The notes under the pieces: model-generated
Database searches by the model: none
Seen by the model: only the letters and a program-made list of their open reading frames with translations
What the model was told of the DNA's origin: nothing
Made by a program: the position numbers and the translations under genes
Assembly: GCF_040500525.1 (NCBI RefSeq)
Contig: NZ_CP159405.1
Span: 505,001 to 569,000 of the forward strand
DNA length: 64,000 nt
Direction of reading: 5' to 3'
Source of the DNA: Azospirillum formosense
GTDB lineage: Bacteria; Pseudomonadota; Alphaproteobacteria; Azospirillales; Azospirillaceae
Shown here: piece by piece, positions 33,907-42,793 of the stretch
Layout: each line of letters starts with the position of its first letter
How positions within the stretch are numbered: position 1 is the first letter of the stretch

Positions 33907-36105
33907 ATGTCCAAACCGTTAGGAATTGCCCAGGATAGGGCGGTGCGTCCGAGCCGGCTGGGGGGCGTTCAGGGGCGCCTGTTCACCGGTGTCGGCGCCG
34001 TGGTGTGCTGCACGCTCGTCGCCATCGGGGTGGCGTTGACCGGGTACGCCGGCTTCGGCCGGACGCTGCAGGTGATCACCGCGGAGGCCGTGCCGTCCGC
34101 GCTCGGCGCCCTGCGGGCCGCCCAGCACGCGGGCCGCATCGACGCGCTGGCGCCGGCCTTCCGCTCCGTCACGAGCAAGGAGGAGAAGGCGGATCTGGCG
34201 GCGCGCATCGCCATGGAGCGGCACGACTTCGAGCGTGAGCTGCGCGATCTGGCCGAGCTTGAGCAGAACAGCGCCAACGCCGCGTCCCGCGGCGGCGGTC
34301 CGTCCGAAACCGCCGCCGCCAGCAGCGCCGCCCAGGCCCTGCTCGCCAACGTCACGCTGCTCGATCAGGCGGCGGACAAGCGGATCGGGCTGAGCGACCG
34401 CCGTTCCGAACTGCTGGAGCAGGTGGTCACCGCCACGCGGCGCCTGTCCCAGCTCGTGGCGCCCTGGAAATCGATCCACAGCAGCGGCGTGGACATGCAG
34501 CGCGCCGCCTTCCGGGACGACACCCGCCCGGCGGAGGAGCGGCTGCAGGCCGGCGAGGAGTATCTCCGGACCGAGGAACAGCTCACCCTCGTCCGCAGCA
34601 TCGACGACGGCGCCACCACCGTCCGCGGCCTGCTGACCGAAGCCGCCGCCAGCGTCGACGAAAACCGGCTGTCGATCATCGAGGCGCAGACGCGCATCCT
34701 CGTGACCACGATGACCGCCAGTTCCAGCCAGTTGCCCGAGGCGTCGCGCGAAGCGATGGCCGAGCCGCTGAAGGCGATCGAAACCCTTTCGATCGAGCCG
34801 AACGGGCTGATTCCCACCCGTCTGGCCGAGCTAGAGATCCTGAAGGCTCAGCGGGACCTGCTGACCAACAACCTCAGCCTGTCCGAAACGCTGTCGATGG
34901 CCGTGGTCAACCTCGTGCACACGCAGGAGGGCGCCATCACCACCGCCGCCGAGGACAGCGAAAAGGCCCTGTCCAACGGCACGATCCTGCAGATCGGGGT
35001 CGGCGTGGTCAGCCTGCTGCTGTCGGCGCTGGTCGTCCTGGTCTTCGTGCGCCGCATGGTGGTGCGCCGCCTGCTCACCCTTCAGGGCGGGATGGAGAAG
35101 ATCGCCGCCGGCGATCTCGACGTGACCATCCCGTCCGGCGGCCGCGACGAGATTTCCGCCATGGCCCGCACGGTGGAGGTCTTCCGCGAGAACGCCCTCG
35201 CCAAGCGCCGGCTGGAGGCCGAGCAGATCGAATCCTCCCGCCGCGCCGAGGAGGACCGCAAGCGCTCCCTGGAGGAGATCGCCAGCAGCTTCGAGGGGGC
35301 CGTCGGCAGCGTGGTCAGCCGCTTCGTGGCGGAATCCACCGAAATGGAGGAGAGCGCCCGCAGCATGTCGGCCACGGCGGAGGAGACCAACCGCCTCGCC
35401 ACCAGCGTCGCCGCCGCGACCGAGCAGACCTCGGCCAACGTGGAGACGGTCGCCGCGGCGTCCGAGCAGCTCACCAGCTCCATCGAGGAGATCACCCGCC
35501 AGATCACCGAATCCACCAACATCGTCCGCGAGGCGATGACGCTGGCCGAGCGCGCCAACGGGCAGATCGGCGGCCTGGCGGACTCCGTGCAGAGCATCGG
35601 GCGCGTCGTCGATCTCATCAACGACATCGCCAGCCAGACCAACCTGCTGGCGCTCAACGCCACCATCGAGGCGGCGCGCGCCGGTGAAGCCGGCAAGGGC
35701 TTCGCCGTCGTCGCCAACGAGGTGAAGGCGCTGGCCGCCCAGACCGCGCGCGCCACCGGCGAGATCGCCGCCCAGGCCGCCGGCATCCAGAGCGCCACCG
35801 GCGAAGCCGTGCAGGAGATCCAGGCGGTCGTGCAGGTGGTCACCCGCGTCGGCGCCATCGGCGCCACCGTCGCCGCGGCGGTGGAGGAGCAGAGCGCCGC
35901 GACCAAGGAGATCGCCCGCAACGTCCATCAGGCGGCGCTGGGCACCACCGAGGTGACGCAGACCATCGCCGGCGTCAACGCCGCCGCCGACCGCAGCGGC
36001 ACCGCCGCCCGCACTCTCCTGGACAAGGCCCACGACCTCGCCGACGGCGCCAACGCGCTCAACCGCGAGCTGTCCGGCTTCCTCCAGCGCGTCCGCGCGA
36101 GCTGA
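33907..36105 (+). CDS. Methyl-accepting chemotaxis protein
   Basis: A 732-residue chemoreceptor. Transmembrane helix about 27-48; periplasmic sensor about 52-358, rich in helices (probably a long four-helix bundle); second helix about 360-382; HAMP about 382-435 (LQGGMEKIAAGDLDVTIPSGG); linker coiled coil; MCP signalling domain about 475-725 with the hairpin tip INDIASQTNLLALNATIEAARAGEAGKGFAVVANEVK. Glutamine/glutamate-rich flanks provide likely methylation sites. There is no C-terminal CheR-binding pentapeptide. Ligand unknown. Confidence 0.94.
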   Translation: MSKPLGIAQDRAVRPSRLGGVQGRLFTGVGAVVCCTLVAIGVALTGYAGFGRTLQVITAEAVPSALGALRAAQHAGRIDALAPAFRSVTSKEEKADLAARIAMERHDFERELRDLAELEQNSANAASRGGGPSETAAASSAAQALLANVTLLDQAADKRIGLSDRRSELLEQVVTATRRLSQLVAPWKSIHSSGVDMQRAAFRDDTRPAEERLQAGEEYLRTEEQLTLVRSIDDGATTVRGLLTEAAASVDENRLSIIEAQTRILVTTMTASSSQLPEASREAMAEPLKAIETLSIEPNGLIPTRLAELEILKAQRDLLTNNLSLSETLSMAVVNLVHTQEGAITTAAEDSEKALSNGTILQIGVGVVSLLLSALVVLVFVRRMVVRRLLTLQGGMEKIAAGDLDVTIPSGGRDEISAMARTVEVFRENALAKRRLEAEQIESSRRAEEDRKRSLEEIASSFEGAVGSVVSRFVAESTEMEESARSMSATAEETNRLATSVAAATEQTSANVETVAAASEQLTSSIEEITRQITESTNIVREAMTLAERANGQIGGLADSVQSIGRVVDLINDIASQTNLLALNATIEAARAGEAGKGFAVVANEVKALAAQTARATGEIAAQAAGIQSATGEAVQEIQAVVQVVTRVGAIGATVAAAVEEQSAATKEIARNVHQAALGTTEVTQTIAGVNAAADRSGTAARTLLDKAHDLADGANALNRELSGFLQRVRAS

Positions 36106-36111
36106 CGGGAA

Positions 36112-36143
36112 CGCCCTTCCCCGCACCGTCGCGGGGAGGGGCG
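36112..36143. terminator. Bidirectional terminator between chemoreceptor and 67-residue gene
   Basis: CGCCCTTCCCCGC (36112-36124) pairs with GCGGGGAGGGGCG (36131-36143): 13 base pairs with one G-T. It sits between the two convergent stop codons. Confidence 0.7.
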
Positions 36144-36150
36144 CCCCCCC

Positions 36151-36354
36151 TTACTGCGAAATCACGATCTGGCGTTCGCGCCCGCCCTTGCCGATGATTT
36201 TCAGCACGCGGCGGCCACGCTCGTCGCGGCTGGATTCGTCCAGCACGACCCGCCCCAGGGCGGCGAGCAGGTGCAGCAGCTCGCTGTTCGAAGCCACCCC
36301 GAAGCCCTGGCGAAGCTCCGCCAACAGGGTCTCCGTCTCATCGCGCGTCGTCAC
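36151..36354 (-). CDS. Uncharacterised 67-residue protein, GTG start
   Basis: A short gene not recognised as any family. The start is GTG 36354 (V/M-TTRDETETLLAELRQGFG...), with GGAGGG about 12 bases upstream; the stop is TAA at 36151-36153. It is predicted to be helix (residues 5-40, with NSELLHLLAALGRVVLDE) followed by a basic strand pair, GRRVLKIIGKGGRERQIVIS. The clean ribosome site, normal codon usage and the terminator after it argue it is real. Function unknown. The frame stays open upstream, but those codons oppose the next gene. Confidence 0.6.
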   Translation of the reverse strand: MTTRDETETLLAELRQGFGVASNSELLHLLAALGRVVLDESSRDERGRRVLKIIGKGGRERQIVISQ

Positions 36355-36546
36355 GGGCCCTGCCCTCCGGCTTTTGGTTGCGGGCCCCAGCCTGCCGCAG
36401 GACGGGCGCCGCTGTCGAGTGCCCTGAAAGCGGAAGAGGACGGCTTGACAGGCGGCTTGCCAGCACGCCCTGCGGCCACTACGGTCACTGCCCGTATCGT
36501 CACCCCCGCGCCCGACGGCGCCGGCGGACCAGTCAGGAGAGGCAGC

Positions 36547-37590
36547 ATGGCAAAGACAGGCAACGGGCGGAACGGCGCAGGCAAGCCGGCCACCGGAACC
36601 TTCACGGGCACGCCGGCGGACCGCCTGGTCCGCTATTGGCGCAACAGCGACCGCCGCTTCGACGAACTGCTCGACGAGACGCTGGACGCGGGCCGCCAAG
36701 CGGTGCTGGAAGCCGCTCTGGAAAAGCTGCGCGAGGAGGAACAGCCGGAGTTCCTCGACGAGGTGGAGACCATCGCCGAATCCGTCCGCCGCACCGACTC
36801 CCAGGGCGACGACATGATCGCCACCCTCTTCTGGCTGGCGGTGGAGGTGTCCGGCGACCTGTCGCAGCCGCCCGCGGCGGCGGCCATCGAAGAGGCGCTG
36901 GATTCCACCGGCCTGCTGGAAACCGCCGCCGACACCCGCCTGCTGCCGGTCTGGCTGGAGCCGGAGGCGCTGGTCTATCTGGAGGCCGCCGACCGCCGCA
37001 CCCTGCTGCTGCGCCTGCTGGATTCGACCGACGCGGCGCTGCGCTTCGTCCGCGAGGCCGATCTGCTGGCCGATCCGGCGGACGCCGGCACCCGTCTGGT
37101 CGGCGTCGTCGGCCTGATCGAGGAGGAGGCGGAAGCCGTCGAGACGGCCGGCGAGGACGCGGTTCCCGATTTCCTCGGCCTCGCCCGCATCGGCGAGGAC
37201 GGCGAACCCGAACTCGACCCCGCCGAGGAAACCCGCATCCGCGAGGCGCTGACCCGCTTCACGGCGGCGATCCAGGGCGCCGACCCGCGCGTCCAGCGCT
37301 GCGAGCCGGCCGGCGGGCTGAACGACCTTCTGGACCTGATCGCCGAAGCCGATTGGACGGACGGCGGCGAACTGGCGGAGCTCGCCTCCTTCATCGACGT
37401 GGCGAGCGACGAGACGGCGGACGCGGTGGTGGACGCCGTGGTGACCAGCACCGCGCACGGCCTGTTCGTCCGCGCCTTCAACGCCGACGGACGGCTGCTG
37501 GACGAGCGGGCCTTCACCCTGCAGGGCGACGAGGCCGCCCAGGCCGTCGCCCTGCTCCAGCAGCGCTGCCGGACCGTCACCAAGGAGTAA
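36547..37590 (+). CDS. Uncharacterised acidic 347-residue protein
   Basis: No family recognised. ATG 36547 is preceded by CAGGAGAGG. The first 20 residues are Gly/Lys-rich, then an acidic, mostly helical body with many Glu/Asp and Ala/Leu (for example ALEKLREEEQPEFLDEVETI and EALTRFTAAIQGADPRVQRC), ending in a small alpha/beta-like tail (GLFVRAFNADGRLLDERAF). No signal peptide or membrane helix. It looks like a soluble cytoplasmic protein, and I would not assign a function. Transcribed with, or just before, the HTH gene at 37719. Confidence 0.7.
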   Translation: MAKTGNGRNGAGKPATGTFTGTPADRLVRYWRNSDRRFDELLDETLDAGRQAVLEAALEKLREEEQPEFLDEVETIAESVRRTDSQGDDMIATLFWLAVEVSGDLSQPPAAAAIEEALDSTGLLETAADTRLLPVWLEPEALVYLEAADRRTLLLRLLDSTDAALRFVREADLLADPADAGTRLVGVVGLIEEEAEAVETAGEDAVPDFLGLARIGEDGEPELDPAEETRIREALTRFTAAIQGADPRVQRCEPAGGLNDLLDLIAEADWTDGGELAELASFIDVASDETADAVVDAVVTSTAHGLFVRAFNADGRLLDERAFTLQGDEAAQAVALLQQRCRTVTKE

Positions 37591-37718
37591 AAAGAGGCGT
37601 CTTCCGGGCGTCTTGTGGCGGGACGCCCCTTCGCCACCCTGTTGTTCGGCGCGGAAATCGGGTACACCCCTATTGGCAACCCGGTTTCCTGTCCCACCCC
37701 AGTCTTGGAGCTTCTTCG

Positions 37719-38042
37719 ATGCGCGACCAGTCACTCTCCATCGCCGAGGCGGCGGCCTGGCTGAAGTGCTCGGAAGCCGAGGTGGAGGAACTTGTTCAGG
37801 CGGGCCGGCTGCGCGCCGACCGGATGGAACCGGCGATCGACCGGATCTCGCTCAACACCGTCATCGTCCTGGCGGAGAGCCTGCCGGTCGAACGCCGCAT
37901 CTTCGAGGTGCGCGAGGCCGCCGGGCGGATGGACTCCTCCGAATCCCGCGGCCACTACCCGTCCCGCCCCTCCGGCGGCATGGACCAGCGCCCGCCGGTT
38001 GTGGTGGAACGCCGCCCCTCGCGGTCCTTCACGCCCCGCTGA
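37719..38042 (+). CDS. Small helix-turn-helix (excisionase/MerR-like) protein
   Basis: A 107-residue protein. Residues 5-50 look like a helix-turn-helix of the HTH_17/excisionase type (LSIAEAAAWLKCSEAEVEELVQAGRLRADR). The C-terminal 45 residues are disordered, Pro/Arg/Ser-rich and basic (RPSGGMDQRPPVVVERRPS). It could be a small DNA-binding regulator. No phage or integrase genes are nearby, so a true excisionase is unlikely. Confidence 0.65.
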   Translation: MRDQSLSIAEAAAWLKCSEAEVEELVQAGRLRADRMEPAIDRISLNTVIVLAESLPVERRIFEVREAAGRMDSSESRGHYPSRPSGGMDQRPPVVVERRPSRSFTPR

Positions 38043-38066
38043 TCGCGTCAGACCAGGGTCCGCTGT

Positions 38067-38109
38067 GAGGCCGCCGCCGCCGGGTGGAGAACCCGACGGC
38101 GGCGGCCTC
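38067..38109. terminator. Bidirectional terminator between HTH and cold-shock genes
   Basis: GAGGCCGCCGCCG (38067-38079) pairs exactly with CGGCGGCGGCCTC (38097-38109), a 13-base-pair stem between convergent stop codons. Confidence 0.7.
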
Positions 38110-38117
38110 CCGTTTGC

Positions 38118-38741
38118 TCAGACCAGCTCGACGCGCAGCGCCGTCGGGCCGCCGTCGCCCGGCACGGCGACGAAACGCACGTCCTCGCCGTCGGCCACAA
38201 CCTCAAGCCCGGACTGGCGCAGGATCGCGCGGTCGAAATAGACGCCGATGCCCGTCTCGTCGTCCCACGGGTCGATCAGGCCGGACTGGCTGTCCAGATT
38301 GTACCAGCGCACGGTGCCGTAGATCATCTCGCCCGAGGGCACCGGCATCAGGGCCGGGGCCGACCGCTCGCGCCGCGGCTTGGGTTCGCGGACGGCGGCC
38401 GGGGCGGGACGGGGCGCCTGGGGATCGCCGGCCTCGGCCTGACGCTGGCGGCGCTGCTTGGGCGCGCGGGCCGGCTTGGCCTCCGCCGGGTCGGCGGGGG
38501 TGATGGAATGGATGGCCACGACCTGCGGCCCCTTCGGGGTTTCGGCGATGTCGCAGACGAGGCCGGTGCCCTCGGTCAGCGACACCTCGCCCAGCGAGGC
38601 GAGAACCCGGGAATGCAGAAACGCCTCACCGCTTCCGTCGGCGAAGCGGACGAAGCCGAAGCCCTTGTCGGCCTTGTACCATTTGACGACCGCCGTAACC
38701 TGCTGCTTTTGCTCTTCGCTCACTCTGGACACTCGATGCAT
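38118..38741 (-). CDS. Double cold-shock-domain protein
   Basis: A 207-residue RNA/ssDNA-binding protein with two CSDs. CSD1, about 14-80, has the classic RNP1 KGFGFV at 26-31 (VVKWYKADKGFGFVRF). CSD2, about 138-205, is diverged (GTVRWYNLDSQSGLIDPWDD). A basic, disordered linker (about 85-130, KQRRQRQ and REPKPRRER) joins them. Tandem CSD proteins of this kind are found in alphaproteobacteria and may act in stress or stationary phase. The start is uncertain: ATG 38741 fits the domain but lacks a good ribosome site; ATG 38795 is an alternative. Confidence 0.8.
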   Translation of the reverse strand: MHRVSRVSEEQKQQVTAVVKWYKADKGFGFVRFADGSGEAFLHSRVLASLGEVSLTEGTGLVCDIAETPKGPQVVAIHSITPADPAEAKPARAPKQRRQRQAEAGDPQAPRPAPAAVREPKPRRERSAPALMPVPSGEMIYGTVRWYNLDSQSGLIDPWDDETGIGVYFDRAILRQSGLEVVADGEDVRFVAVPGDGGPTALRVELV

Positions 38742-38928
38742 GGAGGACAACCGGTCCAACAGTGACCGGATTTGGCGATCCGCGCAATGCGGCATCCGTT
38801 CGCCGCCCCCGCAATCGCACCTCGATTTCACTCTTGTCCCATGGGCGAGACCGCGCATCCGGCCACCGCTCCAGCCGGCGGCCACCGCAAAAGAGCGGAA
38901 AATTTTAAGTAAACGCCTGAAAACGCTC

Positions 38929-38946
38929 TTTAAATCCGCTTTAAAA
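38929..38946. promoter_or_regulatory. CtrA-like box upstream of flgE
   Basis: TTTAAATCCGCTTTAAAA contains TTAA-N7-TTAA (38930-38944), the spacing of a full CtrA site. A closely related sequence is in the flgB-fliI divergent region at 53205. CtrA controls motility in several Rhodospirillales, which makes this plausible. Confidence 0.45.
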
Positions 38947-39034
38947 GCCGCCCTGTACTCTCCCTTCCGAAGTCCATCGCGGAGAATCCCGTGGCTCGCT
39001 TCCGGTCCAACCGAATTGAGATGAGGATCTCCCG

Positions 39035-40276
39035 ATGAGCCTGTTCAGCGCCATGCGGTCCGGTGTGAGCGGGATGTCCGCGCAAAGCTCGCGGATGGCC
39101 GCCATTTCGGACAACATCAGCAACTCCGCCACCATCGGCTACAAGCGCGCCGCGGTGGACTTCTCGACGCTGATGACCTCCTCCGGATCCACGAGCAACT
39201 ACTCTGCGGGCGGTGTGCGCTCCAACGTGCATTATGAGGTGTTGAAGGACGGGACCATCCAGGGCACCCAGTCCGCCACCGACTTGGCCATCGAGGGGCG
39301 CGGCTTCTTCGTCGTCGCCGACAACGCGGGCAACACGGGGTCCTCGTCGGGCTACGCGCTGACCCGCGCCGGCAGCTTCCTGCCGGACGACCAGGGTTTC
39401 CTGCGCAACAGCGCCGGCCAGTATCTCCAGGCCTGGAAGCTGGGTCCCGACGGCAGCCTGCCCGCGGTGAACCGCAGCAGCTTCGACGGGCTGAGCGCCG
39501 TCTCCATCGCCGGCCTGGCCTACGGCGGCAGCAAGACGACGCAGATGAGCTTCGCCGGCAACCTGCCGGCGCAGTCTGACGGCAGCTCCAGCTTCGACAC
39601 CTCCACGTCGCTTTATGACGGCCTCGGCAACCCGCTCGAGGTCAAGCTGAGCTGGCAGAAAACCGGGAACCCAACCGATCCCAACGAATGGAGGCTGACG
39701 GTCACGCCGCCTCCCGGCTACACCGCCGACCTTCCGACCACCACGATCTCATTCGCCGCCAGCGGCGACTCCTCCGGTCTGCCGACCGGCGCGCTGCCGC
39801 AGATCACGCTGACCTCGCCGGCCAACCCGACGCCCGATACGATCAAGCTGTCCATCGGCAACCTGACGCAGCTCAACGGCGATTACGTGCCGCAATTCAT
39901 GGGCGACGGCGCCCGCGCCGGCCGCGTCAGCACGGTGGACGTCGACAAGGCGGGCACGCTGTGGGCCGTCTACGACAACGGCGCCCGCCAGCCGCTCTAC
40001 CAGGTGCCGGTCGCCGACGTGGTCAACCCCGGCGGTCTGGTCCCGCAGGACGGCAACACCTACACGCTGGGCATCGACAGCGGCACGATGACGCTGAGCA
40101 ACGGCAACAGCGGCACCGCCGGTTCGGTCGCCGGCTATGCGCTGGAACAGTCGAACGTCGACATCGCCGAGGAGCTGGTGTCGCTGATCGAGACGCAGCG
40201 CGCCTATTCCTCGAACGCCACGCTGGTGCGCACCGCCGACGAGATGGTGGACGAGACCACCCGCCTGAAGCGCTGA
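39035..40276 (+). CDS. flgE: Flagellar hook protein FlgE
   Basis: A 413-residue hook subunit. The N-terminal rod-type motif is FSAMRSGVSGMSAQSSRMAAISDNISNSATIGYK; the FlgE/FlgG core has DGTIQGTQSATDLAIEGRGFFVV; the C-terminal coil has LEQSNVDIAEELVSLIETQRAYSSNATLVRTADEM. The central D2 domain is small, so the hook subunit is at the short end of the family. It is secreted by the flagellar export apparatus without a cleaved signal. First gene of flgE-K-L-I-J and a FlgN-like gene, with GAGGATC before the ATG. Confidence 0.93.
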   Translation: MSLFSAMRSGVSGMSAQSSRMAAISDNISNSATIGYKRAAVDFSTLMTSSGSTSNYSAGGVRSNVHYEVLKDGTIQGTQSATDLAIEGRGFFVVADNAGNTGSSSGYALTRAGSFLPDDQGFLRNSAGQYLQAWKLGPDGSLPAVNRSSFDGLSAVSIAGLAYGGSKTTQMSFAGNLPAQSDGSSSFDTSTSLYDGLGNPLEVKLSWQKTGNPTDPNEWRLTVTPPPGYTADLPTTTISFAASGDSSGLPTGALPQITLTSPANPTPDTIKLSIGNLTQLNGDYVPQFMGDGARAGRVSTVDVDKAGTLWAVYDNGARQPLYQVPVADVVNPGGLVPQDGNTYTLGIDSGTMTLSNGNSGTAGSVAGYALEQSNVDIAEELVSLIETQRAYSSNATLVRTADEMVDETTRLKR

Positions 40277-40301
40277 CGGACGGGAAAGGGGATAGCCCGC
40301 C

Positions 40302-41699
40302 ATGAGCCTCCAACTGGCCCTCAGCGCCGCCCTGTCCGGGCTGCGCGCGACCCAGCAGCAAGCCGCGCTGGTCTCGCACAACATCACCAACGCCACCACC
40401 GCGGGCTTCGTCCGCAAGGATCTGGCCGTCTCCACCGCGATCAGCGGCGGGCGCGGCCAGGGCGTGCGCGTCGACGGCGTGCTGCGCAGCGTGGACGAGT
40501 TCCTGATCCGCGACGCCCGGTTCGAGCAGAGCCGCTACACCGCGCAGGAAACCCGCGCCTCGGCGCTGGCCGACTACGCCACGGCGCTGGGCCAGCCGCA
40601 GGACGAGCGGTCCGTCTCCACCGCGCTGGCGAAGCTCCAGCAGTCCTTCAGCCAGCTCCGCAACCAGGCGGACAACGAGGCGGCGCGCACCGCCGTGGTG
40701 GATTCCGCGGAATCGCTGGTGCGCCGCCTGCACGACACCGCCGCCGCCGCCATCACCGTGCGGAACGACGCCAAGGCGCGGCTGCAATCCTCCGTCGACG
40801 AGGTCAACCGCTCGCTCGTCCGCATCGGGGAGCTGAACAGCGCCATTGCCACCCAGAAGGCCAAGGGCGCCGAGACCGGCGATCTGATGGACGAGCGCGA
40901 CCGGCTGCTCGATCAGGTGTCGAACGAGATCGGCATCCGCACCCACACCCGTGAGAGCGGAGAGGTAGTAGTGATGACGCGCAACGGCCAAACGCTCCTC
41001 GACCGCGAGCTTCCCATGGGTGCCCAGCCGCTTCAGGTCGTCGGCGGCGATCTGGTGGCCGGCGGCAAGATCATCTCCGACCACCCGGACCAGGACATCC
41101 AGAGCGGGCGCATCATGGGCTACGTCCAGACCGCCCACCAGGACATGCCGCGGGCGCTGGCCCAGCTCGACGAGCTGGCGGCGGGCATCGTCCAGCAGTT
41201 CCAGGCGGCGGAGGCCGACCCCACCCAGCCGGGCCTGTTCACCGACGCCGGCGCCGCCTACGGCACGACGGAAGGGCTGGCCTCGCGCATCGCCGTCAAC
41301 GGCAGCGTGCGCGGCAACCCCTGGAAGGTGCAGAGCGGCGTCCAGGCGGGCGCCCCGCTGGCGTCGGGCGACACCACGCAGATCGACCGATTCCTCAACG
41401 CCTTTTCCACCACCCGCAGCTTCGCCGCGGCGGACCTGCCCTCCTCGGCCACGCTGGGCGACTACGCCACCGGCATGGTCTCGACCCAGCAGGGCTACCG
41501 CACCACCGCCGAGTCCGAGATGAAGACCCGCAAGATCAGCGCCGACGCGCTGCAATCGGCGCGGCTCAACCGAGACGGCGTGAACGTCGACGACGAAATG
41601 CAGAAGCTGCTGCTGATCGAGCAGAGCTACGGCGCCAGCGCCCAGGTGCTCCAGGCCGCCGGGCGGATGCTCGACACGCTGCTCCAGATCCGGAACTGA
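40302..41699 (+). CDS. flgK: Flagellar hook-associated protein 1 FlgK
   Basis: A 465-residue hook-filament junction protein. The N-terminus (LSAALSGLRATQQQAALVSHNITNATTAGFVRK) and C-terminus (NVDDEMQKLLLIEQSYGASAQVLQAAGRMLDTLLQI) are typical FlgK coiled-coil ends. The SVSTALAKLQQSFSQLRNQ segment follows the usual pattern. It lies 25 bases after flgE and 4 bases before flgL. Confidence 0.93.
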   Translation: MSLQLALSAALSGLRATQQQAALVSHNITNATTAGFVRKDLAVSTAISGGRGQGVRVDGVLRSVDEFLIRDARFEQSRYTAQETRASALADYATALGQPQDERSVSTALAKLQQSFSQLRNQADNEAARTAVVDSAESLVRRLHDTAAAAITVRNDAKARLQSSVDEVNRSLVRIGELNSAIATQKAKGAETGDLMDERDRLLDQVSNEIGIRTHTRESGEVVVMTRNGQTLLDRELPMGAQPLQVVGGDLVAGGKIISDHPDQDIQSGRIMGYVQTAHQDMPRALAQLDELAAGIVQQFQAAEADPTQPGLFTDAGAAYGTTEGLASRIAVNGSVRGNPWKVQSGVQAGAPLASGDTTQIDRFLNAFSTTRSFAAADLPSSATLGDYATGMVSTQQGYRTTAESEMKTRKISADALQSARLNRDGVNVDDEMQKLLLIEQSYGASAQVLQAAGRMLDTLLQIRN

Positions 41700-41703
41700 C
41701 GCC

Positions 41704-42768
41704 ATGCTCTACAACGCCGTCTCCACCCTCGGCCTTAGCAAGCGCCTGCAGACCGCCAACACCGAGCTTCAACTCGAACGGCTGCGCAACAACGACGAGA
41801 TCGCCAGCGGCAAGCACTTCGACGTCGCCAAGGCGCTGGGCGCGCGCACCGGGCAGGCGATCGCGCTGCGCAACCTCTATGACGAGACCGAGCAGACGCT
41901 GAAATCCACCGCCCTGCTGCAGGGCCGGCTGGGCACCATGGACAGCGCGCTGACCAACATCCTGTCCGCCGGGCAGGACGTCCTGGCCGCCGCCTCGGTC
42001 GGTCTGGGACAGCCCTCGCCCACCGGCAGTTCGCTCCAGGTGCGGGCGCGCGCCATGCTGGAGCAGGTGGTGGGGATGCTCAACGCCTCCTCCGGCAACG
42101 GCTACCTGTTCGGCGGGGTGGAGGTGAAGGCCGCCCCCATGCGCGCCGTGCAGGGCGACGAGTCCGGCCTGCCCTCCCCCATCCAGATCGTGCAGGACAC
42201 CATCGCCGCGGCCACCGGGGGCACCGCGTCGCCGCAGACGCCCGCCGAGACCGCGGCCGCCGTGGCGGCTCTGGACGACCTGTTCGCCACGCCGTCGGCC
42301 GCGCCGCTCGGCTTCGAGGGCGGGTTCTACCAGGGGGCGCCCTCGACCGCGCCGCGCCTCAGCGCCCGGCTCGACCGCACGACCGAGATCCCCTACGGCA
42401 TCCAGGGCAACGACCCGGCCATGCGCGACCTGCTCCAGGGCCTCTACATGCTGGCCAGCATCGACACCAGCCAGCTGCCGCTCGACGCCTACAAGCCCTA
42501 CATGGAGGCGGCGGTCGCCAAGGTGTCGGGTGGCATCGAGGGGGTGCGCGACGCCACCGCGCAGCTCGGCATCCACCGCGCGCAGCTCGACGACATCGCG
42601 GCGATGAACACGACGCAGCTCCGCGTCCTCAACGATCAGCTCGACGCGATGGAAAGCGTCGATCCGGCGGAGGCGAGCCTGCGCATGAACCAGCTCGAGG
42701 TGCAGATCGAGGCGACCGCGGCGGCCACCGCCCGCATCGCCCGGATGAGCCTCGCCAACTACCTGTAG
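41704..42768 (+). CDS. flgL: Flagellar hook-associated protein 3 FlgL
   Basis: A 354-residue flagellin-like junction protein. The N-terminal coil (LQTANTELQLERLRNNDEIASGKHFDVAKALG) and C-terminal coil (LDAMESVDPAEASLRMNQLEVQIEATAAATARI) match flagellin/FlgL ends, and the gene follows flgK as usual. Only 4 bases separate them. Confidence 0.88.
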   Translation: MLYNAVSTLGLSKRLQTANTELQLERLRNNDEIASGKHFDVAKALGARTGQAIALRNLYDETEQTLKSTALLQGRLGTMDSALTNILSAGQDVLAAASVGLGQPSPTGSSLQVRARAMLEQVVGMLNASSGNGYLFGGVEVKAAPMRAVQGDESGLPSPIQIVQDTIAAATGGTASPQTPAETAAAVAALDDLFATPSAAPLGFEGGFYQGAPSTAPRLSARLDRTTEIPYGIQGNDPAMRDLLQGLYMLASIDTSQLPLDAYKPYMEAAVAKVSGGIEGVRDATAQLGIHRAQLDDIAAMNTTQLRVLNDQLDAMESVDPAEASLRMNQLEVQIEATAAATARIARMSLANYL

Positions 42769-42793
42769 GACGGCGCGGCCTTCCTGCGGGACG

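Noticed and set aside
37719..38042. Phage excisionase
   Set aside because: The helix-turn-helix resembles excisionases, but there is no integrase or attachment site nearby, so a small regulator is more likely.
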